Source of the DNA: Diatrype stigma
Lineage: Eukaryota; Ascomycota; Sordariomycetes; Xylariales; Diatrypaceae
Assembly: GCA_022225965.2 (NCBI GenBank)
Contig: JAKJXP020000007.1
Location: 496,001 to 560,000, forward strand
DNA length: 64,000 bases
Direction: 5' to 3'
Shown here one piece after another: positions 49,911-60,221 of the stretch. The notes below the pieces were generated by a model. That model was given only the letters and a program-made list of their open reading frames with translations, did not search any database and had not been told where the DNA came from. The translations under genes and the position numbers were made by a program. The first letter of the stretch is position 1. Each line of letters starts with the position of its first letter.

Positions 49911-52029
49911 ATGGCTCGGGCGGAAGACATTGGGTTCGCCGCAACGACAACGACGCCCCGGTCCGCCCCTGATCCAAACGCGAAGCCCACCGAGCGTAGT
50001 AATAGTATTAGTAGCAGGAGGGGCGGCAGCTCTAATGGCAATGACCGTGTGCCGGAAAGCCAGATGCGAACCAGGAGGCTCTTTTCGTTCCTGCCGCTGT
50101 TCTGCTTCTCCTTGACGTACATGTCGGTATGGGAGGGCGTGAACTCGTACGTACGAACCCGCCAACGAATGAAATAACAAACAAAAGATGGAAGCTATCC
50201 CCTCCTACCGACGGTCTACCCCTCCTACCTACCTACCCCCCCATAAGAAAAAGAAGGAGAAGAGGAGACAAAAGAAGAGAACACACGACAGAAATGGCTT
50301 GACTAGCTTACACGCTTACACAGAATGGCGTACTTCGCCCTGTACAACGGCGGCCCGACCACCTTCCTCTTCAGCTTCGCCGTCGCCTTCTGCGGCGCGC
50401 TCAGCCAGGCCGCCTCGCTGGCCGAGATGGCCTCCCTGGTGCCCATCGCCGGCGCCCAGTACCACTGGACCTACCGGCTGGCGCCGCCGCGGGCCCGGCG
50501 CCTCGCCACCTGGGTCCAGGCCTGGGCCACGTGGTTCGGCTACCTGTCCTTGCTCGCCGGCGTCGCCAGCGTCACCGCCATCCAGATCGAGGCCGTCGTC
50601 GTCGTCCAGCTCCTTGTCCCCGGCGCAGGCTCCGATTCCGACTACGACTACGACTACGGATACACGCCCGGCGGCTGGCACACGGCCGCGCTGATCGCCG
50701 CCGTCGTCGTGCCCTTCGGCCTGCTGAACGCGTACGGCTTCCGCGTCGTGCCGCGCCTCGAGCTGGCTGCTGCCGTCCTGCACGTTGTCCTCTTTGTTGT
50801 CTTCGTCGTCGTTCTGGCCGTCTACGGCCACCACAACGACGCCAAGTTCATCTTCCTGCGGAGCAATGTCTCCTCGGGCTGGGATGAGCACGCGTACGTC
50901 GCCTGGAACCTGGGGATGCTGTCGTGCGTCTGGTCTTTCACGGGTAAGTAAAGGAGGTGAGGTCTTTTTATTCCTTACACTGCTGTGCTGTCTTCGTTCG
51001 TTCTGTAGTTATGTCTGTCTCTGCTGGCTTGGGTGAGATGGTTGGTGGTGGTGCAGTATATTGCGCACCAATATGACATGGCACCTCTTTTGATAACAAA
51101 GGGAGAAAGGCTTCGACTCCGTCGTCCACATGAGCGAAGAAACCCGCAGAGCCAAATCCGCCGTACCGCGCGCCATGTTCTGGTCGATCCTGCTCAACGG
51201 CGTCCTCGGGCTCGTCATGGTCGTCATGCTCCTCTCGGCCATGGACCCCAACGGCATCGAGGCCCTCCTATCCCTAAACGCCAGCAGCGGCAGCACGATA
51301 AGCCCGATCACCACCATCCTTCTCGACATCACCGGGGGCGGGAGCGGGGGCTCCCGAGCAGCGACGACGGCCCTGTCGGCCGGCCTCGCCGCCGTCTCCC
51401 TCAACGTCAACGTCGCCCTCATCGCGTCCGCGTCGCGCCTGACCTGGGCCTGGGCCCGGGACGGCGGCCTGCCCGCCTACTTCGCCCACGTGCACCCGCG
51501 GCGCCGCGTCCCGCAGCGCGCCGTCGCCCTGTCCGGGCTCGTCGTCTGCGCCCTCGGCCTCCTGAACCTGGGAGGCGCCAGCAGCTATGTGGCCTTCGGC
51601 GCCATCGCCGCCCTGGGCTCGCTCGCCCTGTACCTGAGCTACGCCATCGCCATCGCGAGCGTCCTGCATGCGCGGTTGCGGCTGCGCCGCGCTGACGTCC
51701 CCTCTCCTTCTTTTCATCCTTCTTCTTCTTCCTCCTCCTCCTCGGCGGCGATGACGATGAAGCCAAGGAGGCTGATGGACGACGCGGAGTGGAACCTCGG
51801 TCAGTACGGTGCGCCCGTCAATGTGTTCGCCTTGGCGTACACCCTGTACGCCATGGTCTGGCTCCCGTTTCCGTCTACGCTGCCTGTAACGGCCAGCAAC
51901 ATGAACTACTGTGGGCCGGCGATGCTGATCGTGCTCCTGGTCGTGCTGGTGCTGTGGTTCGCGTGGGCGAGGAAAAACTGGCCTGGGCCTAATCTCACCA
52001 TACTAGAGTTTATCGTGGTCAATTCTTAA
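49911..52029 (+). CDS. Amino-acid/choline-type permease (APC superfamily)
   Basis: Plasma-membrane transporter of the fungal amino acid, GABA and choline permease group. Exons 49911-50146, 50324-50943 and 51110-52029; introns of 177 and 166 nt. All junctions restore conserved sequence (EGVNS to MAYFALYNGGPT; SFTG to FDSVVHMSEE). The product is 591 aa. After a hydrophilic N-terminus of about 60 residues come about 12 hydrophobic segments. Family marks: GALSQAASLAEMASLVPIAGAQYHWTYRLAPPRAR, TWVQAWATWFGY, FDSVVHMSEETRRAKSAVPRAM, ASRLTWAWARDGGLP, and near the C-terminus AEWNLGQYGAPVNVFALAY. Insertions are a YDYDYDYGYTPGG stretch in a loop near residue 190 and a Ser/Pro run before the last segments. 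The substrate cannot be assigned from sequence. The acceptor of intron 2 (GAGAAAG) lacks the usual pyrimidine tract but is needed for frame. Confidence 0.88.
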
Positions 52030-52319
52030 GAGGCCCTTATAAGTCTTCGCGGCTGTCTCAAATAATGAAAGGAAGGGAGAAGTTACGATATCATGAGGTA
52101 TTTATTCATATACATTGTAGATACCAGACAAGACAATATTATTAACTGTTCAAATACCAACCCCATGTATGATTCTTAGAGTGCACTCACATCAATACTC
52201 AGACACATCATGCCGGAGATACTTACCATCTTATTACCTGCGGTGGCCCCTTTTGCCAAATCAACTGACACTACCTAGTTGAAAACTGTCCAGACAACCA
52301 ATTTTGATACGGATGATCA

Positions 52320-53222
52320 CTAGAACATGTCAGTATCTTCTTCGCCCTCAGAAGTTTCGCTATCCTCGTCAGGATCGCAAAATGTACTGTATCGTGAGCG
52401 GGGACCGGGCTCGGCGGCGAAACCGTACCGCTTGTCGGCACCCTCGCGGTTCCAATCGTTGGTACCCAGGATCTCGAAGAATCCCTCGAAGTAGGAAACA
52501 TGGCCTTCGTAATCGTGTTTTTCGAGCTGCTCGACGAATGGCACGACGTCGAAGTTCGACTTGTACGAGAATATTTCCTTGTTGAACTTAGCGAAGTGCT
52601 CTTGGTGCGCGCGATCATTCCGAATAAGGCGTTCGAAGGAGGGCTTGATGATGCCGGTTTCGGCCAGCCTGATGAAGAGGCCGAGCACGCCAAAGATGAA
52701 CTGGAGGCGGGTGTTGTTGTTCCAGCTCAAAATACCATTGAACTTGCATTCGTACTCGATGAGGAACCAGCAGTCTAACAGGAAATACGCTAAGTGATGC
52801 TCCCTTTTCCACATCCGCCTCTCAGCGAAAGGCACATGCTTGGTTCTGAACGTCGCCGAATGCTCTTCGAATAGTCTGGTAGCCTTCATCACAATGTTGA
52901 CACTGAGACAGGGTGAGTCTTTGAAGTGTAAGTAGAATCCCCAAAAGCTCCCATGAACGCCCCGATGCGACACCACACGATGCAAGTCGCCGAGGTTTAC
53001 TTCGGGCAAGTGAAAGCCGAGCGCGATTGTTGCTCGAAGCACAGCCATCTTGTCGGGGGCTCCTATGAAGTCCTGTGGGGTAAGTGGCCTCTTCTCTGAG
53101 ACAGTATAGTAGAGAGCTGACGAGATCCATTCAGCCTCCGACATATTGATACCACCCACAGATAGGTTCTCCATCTGTCTGTTGATATCCCAGGCTCCGT
53201 TGAGATGGCTTCCTTGAGACAT
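52320..53222 (-). CDS. Uncharacterised fungal protein with acidic C-terminal tail
   Basis: A single frame of 300 aa if translation begins at MSQGSHLNGAW (53222), which I prefer because upstream residues are hydrophobic and unlike the rest; an ATG at 53336 would add 38 residues. I do not recognise the family. It is rich in aromatic residues and helices: SSALYYTVSEKRPLTPQDF, ALGFHLPEVNLGDLHRVV, GSFWGFYLHFKDSP, YFLLDCWFLIEYECKFNG and FIFGVLGLFIRLAETGII. The C-terminus (EDSETSEGEEDTDMF) is strongly acidic with Ser/Thr residues suited to casein kinase 2 phosphorylation. No signal peptide or clear membrane segment. Its ordinary codon use and length of conserved-looking sequence make a real gene likely. 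Confidence 0.6.
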   Translation of the reverse strand: MSQGSHLNGAWDINRQMENLSVGGINMSEAEWISSALYYTVSEKRPLTPQDFIGAPDKMAVLRATIALGFHLPEVNLGDLHRVVSHRGVHGSFWGFYLHFKDSPCLSVNIVMKATRLFEEHSATFRTKHVPFAERRMWKREHHLAYFLLDCWFLIEYECKFNGILSWNNNTRLQFIFGVLGLFIRLAETGIIKPSFERLIRNDRAHQEHFAKFNKEIFSYKSNFDVVPFVEQLEKHDYEGHVSYFEGFFEILGTNDWNREGADKRYGFAAEPGPRSRYSTFCDPDEDSETSEGEEDTDMF

Positions 53223-54256
53223 GGTAGAGGTTTTGAGAAGCACACCTAGTAAGAGGATGGTAAGTTCGTGTAAGTTGATGCAACGTGTTTCAGTAACTGA
53301 TGATCGCAACGTTCTCATCCTGGAGATCCTGGACACGGATAGCGTTATATAAGTGTGAGTGTTGGACTAATGCACCAACAATGACTATTGTCTTCCAAAC
53401 AAGTTCCAACTTGGTAAGTTGTCGCTATCAGCTCATCAAGGTATGCCTACAGAGGAAGGATTTAGTGACGAATGGACTCTGGACGATTGTTCGTCACAAG
53501 GGATGTGGTTCTGTACGCAACACATAGTCCCCATGTTTGTGTGAAAGGGGAAGCCCTGGCATGCAGGAGTCTTCATTATTAGCACACAGAGTGAATAAAG
53601 GACCTGGGCATGCTGTGGCTTCTTCAGACTGATAGTTCTGGGGCTCTTTTGTCACACCATCAGCTGTCAGCAGCATAGCTAAGGCGTTGTGCATAAGTCC
53701 ATTGTTCAACCTCAAACGTTCAATCGTGCTGCTGTGTACTTACTCATAGAATCCCAAATCTCGCAGGTGTTGGTACAAAGAAAGACTAGACGAGCATTGA
53801 AGTGGAAGAATGAAGTTTGTATTTGCACAGACATATCTGTGTAAGGGTAAGGCGAGACATTAGGGTTCGTACTTCAACTGTGCGACAAGCCCGAGCCCCA
53901 TGCTTGTTCAAAGGCGTCAACGGAAGCTACCTACATTGTACTACGTAGTACTTACCAGGCAGGCGTGGCACCTGCAGCTGCCACGTCGTCTGCTGCTGCC
54001 TACCTACCTATGTAAGTACCTAAGGCAGGTACGTTGGCTGTCTTCAAGCGTGGGCAACCTTTAACCACCTGAGCGCGGGGTCCTTTTGAAGGGTCCTTTT
54101 GAACCATCAATCGCCCCCTTTTCGCATCCCATCCAACTACCTTCTTGTATTGGCCTGATTTATTCACGAACCCTTTCCCTCTAAACCTTGAATTATAGAA
54201 TTGGCCCACATATTGATCCTAAATCGATACCGAACTACGAGAAAGACGAGAAAGGG
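53223..54256. other. Intergenic, divergent promoters
   Basis: No conserved gene seen. A cctacctacctatgtaagtacctaaggcagg patch near 54000-54030 repeats the TACCTA motif. Small frames (53494-53715 and 54000-54209, minus) show no support. Confidence 0.45.
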
Positions 54257-55073
54257 ATGGCCACTACAATGGAGAAAAAGAAATGGCGGATGCTTGGTAT
54301 GTTTTCAGATACGAGATGATTATGGGGCTTATGTCATTTACCTAATGTGTGTAAACCAACCCCTGACGATGATGCCAGAGAACAACCCCGAAGTGATGAC
54401 CCGGCTGGCGACCAAGCTGGGCCTGTCGCCCGAGCTACAGTTCTACGACGTCTACTCGCTAGACGAGCCAGAACTGCTAGCCCACATTCCCCGGCCCGTC
54501 TTGGCATTGCTGGTCATCATCCCACTCACGCCCGCGTGGGACCGCGACCGCCAAGCCGAGGATGCCGGAAAGGGCGACTACACCGGCTCCGGGCCCGGCG
54601 AACCGGTCATCTGGTTCAAGCAGACCATCGGCCACGCCTGCGGCTCGATCGGCCTTCTCCATTCTGCCATCAACGGACCGGCCGCCGACTTTATCCAGCC
54701 CGGCTCCGATCTCGCAGCCCTACGCAGCCGCGCCATACCGCTGCAAATGGCCGAGCGCGCCGACATGCTGTACAACAGCGTGCCCTTTGAGCTCGCGCAC
54801 AAGTCCGTTGAGGAGGTCGGGGACACAGTGGCCCTGCCACCGGCCGGTAATACTGGCCAGCACTTCGTGGCGTTTGTCAAAGCCGAGGGGAAGCTCTGGG
54901 AGCTTGAGGGTTCGAGGAAGGGCCCTCTGGAAAGGGGGAGCCTGACAGATGACGAGGATGTCCTGAGTCCTCGCGCGCTCGAGATGGGAATCGAAAGAAT
55001 CATCAAGTTAGTGAGCGATGCTGGGGAAGAAGATATGCGATTCAGCTGCATTGCATTGGCCCGTCAAACTTAG
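54257..55073 (+). CDS. Ubiquitin C-terminal hydrolase (UCH-L3 type)
   Basis: A cysteine protease that releases ubiquitin from small C-terminal adducts. Exon 1 is 54257-54296 and exon 2 is 54379-55073; the 82-nt intron (GTATGT, branch TACCTAAT, CCAG) joins KKKWRM-LEN-NPEVMTRLATKLGLS. The product is 244 aa, like human UCHL3 (230 aa). Residues visible: oxyanion Gln95 and nucleophile Cys101 in WFKQTIGHACGSIGLLHSAINGPA, and catalytic His175 in NTGQHFVAFV. The third triad position is Glu190 in LWELEGSRKGPLERG, where animal and yeast enzymes have Asp (LYELDGR). A long N-terminal extension is seen if one starts at 54201, but the spliced start at 54257 fits the family. Confidence 0.9.
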
Positions 55074-55342
55074 CAAGTGTGCTCATTAATCAATTTATGC
55101 TGCCTAGTTCCATGTATCCAGTAGTATTCCCGCGCCTCTGCTCCAAAATAAGGCAATTGTGAGACAACCTAGTCAACATGGACCCCATGACAACCTATAT
55201 CGCCTCAATCCTCCCTACTATCCGAACTTAGTGGGTAGTTACTGGTGATCGAGTTTAACAAGTCTGAATAGTCCCGCCTTCCCAGCCAGCCCCATAACCT
55301 TGAGGTCCTTCCGGTCCTGTCTCGCAATCTCGTCTCCTAGAG

Positions 55343-55958
55343 TCAATGCCCCTGTATACGGATCAGTATGCTTCTGCGATTGAAACTATGGAGGAAAGGA
55401 GAGCAGCTATTTTTACTTTTACCATCTAAGGGCAACAGCCCTTTATCAAAGAGTTTATTCATTACTCCTCGAACCCAACTGCGACAGCCGAACCACTCGC
55501 TTCCTCCTTCCAACTTCAGATTCTGACCCCCAATGGGGATAAATTCACTTTCGAAGACCTCCAACAATTCGCCGATGCTTTCGTAAGGACCAACACCATC
55601 CCGATTGAGAGTCTGGAGCTTGAGTAGAAGAAGAAGACTCTCGCTCTGAAGGAGGTCCCAGTCAGCGCCCGCGCCTTTCTGTTCATAGGACCATGTTCCT
55701 CGAGCTGGATGGTCCCAGTCGCTATTGGTAACGTGGTAAAACGTAGGGGTGCCGCCTGCTAGCGTCACAACGATACCGTAATGCTAAGAGGCAAGTCAGC
55801 AGTATTCTTATAGCATGATAATTCTTTTCGTGGCACCAACTAACCAAATCTCTATATTTTTCCTTCTCTCGATCAAAAATCGCCAAGAAGATGCTGTCAC
55901 GATCAAGCTTAGCAGCTGCTTTACCGGGGGCGTAATCATCAAAGATTTCAGAAGACAT
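55343..55958 (-). CDS. Small uncharacterised fungal protein (184 aa)
   Basis: Exon 1 is 55845-55958, exon 2 is 55343-55783; the 61-nt intron (GTTAGT, CTGAC-type branch, TTAG) is in phase 0 and joins KYRDL to HYGIVVTLAGGTPTFYHVTNSDWDHPARGTWSYEQKG. The pattern of a His/Tyr-containing strand, a G-T-P-T-F-Y-H turn and W.YE reminds me of a fungal domain of unknown function (DUF6914-like, ubiquitin-ligase-adjacent in some genomes), but I cannot confirm it. Residues of about 95-140 are helical and Leu-rich. The second half contains WFGCRSWVRGVM. It is probably expressed and conserved, but no function can be assigned. Confidence 0.6.
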
Positions 55959-56708
55959 GTTGCTCGTGTGGTAATGATATTGCCGAAGATATAGATATTG
56001 ATGTTTTTGAAGTTGATACTAAAAAGAGGACGATGTATATCCTTGACAAAACAAGCCCCAATACAAGAAAACTACAGGTAAGGAAATATATACAGTCCCT
56101 GGAATAGTACTAAATGGATGCAAACTACCTTCGACGTGAATCATATTTGATGAAGTGTGTGTATAAGGCATGTGAGATCAATGACTGACGGTCGCTATGG
56201 ATGAGGAAGTGGCAGGAGTCGATCTACAGAGTGATTCACATAAAGCATTCAAAGGATTAGGCGGTTGTTATACGGGATTGAAATGAGTCACAAGTTGAGG
56301 GCGTACCCGGATTGACAGACAAGCCGATTGTTGGCTGTTAATTCATGAGTAACAAAGAATACATTCCGAAGTTCGTCACGCTGTGTTTCCGTGTGAGGCT
56401 TTGTGTACGTGTTGATGCGGAACCACCAGGCTATTTTCATTCATCATGAGAGTTCAAAACAAGCTGATTGTCTATTTCGTACGAGCACTCTCTTGTTATT
56501 ATGGTTCGCAGTTGCTTTGTAGAATTGTTCAAGCATCCTGTATATAAAGCAGCCATATCTGGCCGTACTCTCACGACTACTCCCACTGACACACACTGAC
56601 ACACACAGACACATACACAATCATACACATATAAGGCAATATAGCTTATAAGACGAGTACCCCAACCGACACTAACAAATCCAATCTCAAGCCCGAATTC
56701 TAGCAACA
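55959..56708. other. Intergenic, holds a promoter for the small Cys-rich gene
   Basis: Ordinary sequence; a CACA-rich leader (acacacactgacacacac, about 56588-56620) lies before the small gene. Confidence 0.5.
56541..56550 (+). promoter_or_regulatory. Possible TATA box of the small Cys-rich gene
   Basis: TATATAAAGC, about 165 bp upstream of the ATG at 56709. Suggests a strong, regulated promoter. Confidence 0.45.
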
Positions 56709-56897
56709 ATGACGGACTCCTTCAGCAGCATGAACTCTCAGATGTCAAAGCATCTGCCCAAGCCTAAGCCCAACCCTGCTCCTCAGAGAGGCTGGTCTTG
56801 CTGCAAGGACAACGAGAAGAACGCGCTGGGGGCTAGCTCCTGCAAGAAATGCAATCATGCGAAATGTTGCAATTGCCGCGTTGACTCTGTCGAGTAA
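56709..56897 (+). CDS. Small Cys-rich (zinc-ribbon-like) protein, 62 aa
   Basis: One exon, 62 residues: a Ser/Lys/Pro-rich start followed by GWSCCKDNEKNALGASSC, then KKCNHAKCCNCR. The pattern W-x-C-C...N-x-L-x6-C-x2-C-x-H-x2-C-C-x-C, with an invariant Trp before the first Cys and an internal Asn, is one I recall as frequent in small fungal proteins and resembles RanBP2-type or ribbon zinc fingers. There is no signal peptide, so it is not an obvious secreted effector. A TATA box and a CACA-rich leader lie upstream. I rank it as a real gene of unknown function. Confidence 0.65.
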   Translation: MTDSFSSMNSQMSKHLPKPKPNPAPQRGWSCCKDNEKNALGASSCKKCNHAKCCNCRVDSVE

Positions 56898-57702
56898 ACC
56901 TACAGTTATGCCCTCCGTCAAAGGGTACTAAGGTACTCAATGGGCTTCGTCGCCCGCGGTGCTAATGTGGCCATGCTCTCTCTAGGCTTCGTTGCCCAAT
57001 TATCCCCTGAAACGATTACAATGACCTTGTCCTTCCTGTTGTTGGACTAACAACATATATATCGTTCTCATTTTTGGACCTCCCTACACTTTACAACAGT
57101 ATAGACTGAATAGACAACAAATATATACCACCTTTCTTTGAACTATAAAATGTGACTTACTAGTATTCTGCTTACAGACTCGGCCCCTTTCCCCACCTCT
57201 CTTTGCTCTAATATGACACTGAAAGAATGTGTCGGCATACAGCCACATCCATAACGAGATATTGTACTAATATAGTAGCGAATGTATCACATGAACCCCC
57301 CCTCGTTTTCCCAACCGCATTGTCAGTTATCAAAGTGAATTACGTAGCTTAAAGCCATGCTTCTCTGGCAGGAGTTGGTTGGCTCACCATCAGGCACGAG
57401 TAATAATATAGTAAGTTCTCACCTGCTAACTTACACAAAGGCAGCTTTGCCCTGGCTTTTCTAGCCATCACTTAGTTTAAGTGTAGACATCATTCGTATA
57501 CACACTATCCATATAGGTATATAAGCAAACAGTAGGAAAGCCGAGCATCAATTCACTAGCCAGGTATCACCACCCACACGAATCCTCAACATACATAGCT
57601 CATTTCTCCTAAAGCGTCATTTCCATTGCTCCGTCGTAGGTAGCCTTGACAAAGTAAGTAAGTCTCAATAGCACCAGCCCCCTCCCTAATCAGTTAAGCA
57701 AA
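56898..57702. other. Intergenic between convergent genes
   Basis: No gene recognised. Confidence 0.5.
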
Positions 57703-59232
57703 TCAAGGGTCCAGAATGTGCTTCGCCTTCTCGGCTCCTCCATCAATGGTCAACTCCTGTCCGGCTATATCCGCGAAGAAGATTTGGTCAGCATAATTCT
57801 ACGCGATTGGCAATACACTGCCCACCAAGTATTAGAAGAACTCACTGATATACCCGGCGCCGACGAGGAACTCCACCGCCTCGGCGATGTCCTCGCCGCG
57901 GCCGACGCGTCCGGCGGGGAAGAGGGCGTGCTCGTGGGCGGCGTGGCGCCCGGCCCAGGTGGTCTCGGGCTGCCCGCGCGGCTGCTCGTCGCCCGCGCGG
58001 CACTCGTGCCGCACGCTGATGAACCCCGGTGACAGGGCGTTGACGCGGATCCCCCACGCCTGCGCCGACACGGCCATGGCGTGCGTCAGCCCCACCAGCC
58101 CCGCCTTGGTCGCCGCGTACGCCTCCGAGTTTGGGTCCGACCGGTGCGCGCGGAAGCTCGAGATGTGGATTATGCACGGGCCGGGGGCGAAGATCGCTTC
58201 GTCGTCGTCGTCGTCGGCGGCGGTATTGTTGTTGTCGCTGGAAACACAGGACGAGGACGGGGAGGACGGAGAAGAAGACGAGTTCGCTGCCGTAGTAGTG
58301 GAGGTGCTGGTGGTGGTGGTTGCGGCGGTAGCGATGGCGGTGGCGATTCTGTCGTCGTCAGAACCGTCGCTGTCCTTTTTCTCGCCAAGGTTCATAGTAG
58401 TCTTGATGGCGTCGGCAATGGTGTCGATGGTGTCGTTGATAGCAGCGCTAACACCGGGCTTTGCATTCTCTTTGGCCTCGGCGGCGCCCTCCTTATCTCC
58501 CTTGCCCACCTTTGTATCTTCCTCGTGAGTTTTCTTCTTGTCGTCCTCGCTGCTCGTACTAGCGCCATCGGCCGTAATAGTAGCGCTGTTGCCGCATCCG
58601 TTCTGATCATAACCACCATCGCCGCCGCCGCCATTACGGCCGTCGCGCTGCTGTCCCCCGCGCTCCTCCTCCTCCTGCCCCTCTACCTTCTTCTTCATGA
58701 ACGGGATCACGGCCTGCGAGGCGAGGAACGGGCCGCTGAGGTTCGTCGCGACGACCGACGCCCACTCGGCGGCCGTGGCGGGGTCCTCCATGGTGCGGCC
58801 GCCGCTCCAGAAGGGGCCGATCCCCGCGTTGTTCACGAGCACGTCGACGCGGCGGCCCGGGAACCAGGCCGCGGCGTCGTCCACGGCCGCGCGGATCTGC
58901 GCCGGGTCGCGCATGTCGGCCGCGAAGCCCCGGACGCGCGGAAGCCCGCCCGCGTCGACGTGCGCGGCCAGGTGCGTGCCCACGCAGTAGGCTAGCTCGG
59001 CCGCGTCTACGTCGATGAGGAACACGCGGTTCTGCTGCTGCTGCGCTGGCGACGAGAGGAAGTGGCGCGCCATGACGCGGCCGATGCCCCGGGCGCCGCC
59101 GGTGATGATGATGTTCTTGGACTTCTTCATGGCGCTCTTGATGCTGCTGTTGCCGTTGGCGGTGTTGTTTTTGTGGGAAGCAAGTGAGAGGCTGGAGGAT
59201 GAAGTGGACGAGAACGTCGAGAAGAAGGACAT
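57703..59232 (-). CDS. Short-chain dehydrogenase/reductase with a 165-aa insertion
   Basis: Classical SDR that uses NAD(P). Exon 1 is 57846-59232 and exon 2 is 57703-57764; the 81-nt intron joins YI to TGQELTIDGG, the normal SDR ending. The product is 482 aa. Landmarks: cofactor motif TGGARGIG (44-51), NNAG (134-137), Ser359, and Tyr372/Lys376 in EAYAATK, followed by NALSPG. Ordinary SDRs are about 250-280 aa. The excess is a low-complexity block at about 183-349 between the helix after NNAG and the strand that carries the catalytic Ser: Gly/Asp/Glu-rich, Ser/Thr-rich, with one helical piece (AINDTIDTIADAIKTTM). It contains no obvious intron. Residues 1-34 are Ser/Thr-rich; a second Met lies at 35 (MKKSKNIIITGG). 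Substrate unknown. Confidence 0.88.
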
Positions 59233-60221
59233 GGTGGATTTCTGTATTAGGTTATAGTGTCCAGCGTAAATTCACTTCGCTTTTCGCCTTCTCTTTTCTT
59301 TTCCCCGTAGAACCTGATAGGATGGCTCCGTAGCTGGGAAAAATTTTCAAGTAGATAACAGGAAGGAAGGTCAGGCAACCTTTGGTGGCTGAAGACTGAT
59401 GGGACGTGATGGGATAGCAGTCAAGTTTAGGCAGACGTACGTACCTGGCTTTGATCAAAGCCAAAGACTACCTATGCTGAGAAAATTCTTTAGCTAACAG
59501 GATCGTGTACTTGGTCCAAGTCACAGGCAAACAAACCGACACATAGAAACCCTATTCAGTACAAGGCAGAATATTAGTCTCCACGTTTACCACAAGGGAA
59601 GAGGGGGGGGGGGGGATGCCTATCTGCTCCTCTCGGCCAATGAGCTCCCCAAGTCCATAGTGTTGGGCTAGTCTGAGGGCGCATGATAGAGTAAACGCAT
59701 AGGAACAACATATATGCTAGGTAGATAGCATGAAATCAAACTACGTGTCTTGAAAGTCCCAGGGGCACCCCTAATGATGCTCGTGGAATCACCCGGCCTC
59801 AAAGTTATTCAATGCTGGGTTGTGTACACTAGGGATCTGAATCACAGATATACACGTCACTATGTTAACACTCTGGTGTATGTTATCTTGGACTAGGCAA
59901 CGAGATGGCAAGGTATGGGATGTAAGGGTTTTACCGAGAGAACGGACAAAGACCAGCGACAAGCAGTGGGAAACGCAATGCTTTATAAAGGCTACCGGCA
60001 GTATTTCTTCCCGGTCACAATATAATATTATAGAACCCACCAGAGGGCCACCAGTCTTCCAGGTTCGATCCGGAATTTGCTCATGACGGTGTGTTCCAGG
60101 CCCGTACAAGGGCCCGCCCTGACTCCATTTCGGATACTAAGCATACATTCTCTTAAACGTATCGCAGACGGCCCTATCCAGTTGCCCTTCTCTTGCATAG
60201 AAATGACGTTCGACATTAGGG
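59233..60221. other. Intergenic
   Basis: No gene recognised. A 13-base G tract lies at 59603-59615. Confidence 0.5.
59603..59615. repeat. G tract of 13
   Basis: Uninterrupted run of 13 guanines. Confidence 0.85.

Noticed and set aside
54201..54256. Upstream start (ATG at 54201) for the ubiquitin hydrolase
   Set aside because: It would require translating the 82-nt intron, inserting a segment absent from the family; the spliced start at 54257 fits.
60050..60085. tRNA B-box-like sequence (ggttcgatcc)
   Set aside because: No matching A box, acceptor stem or cloverleaf in the surrounding 80 bp.
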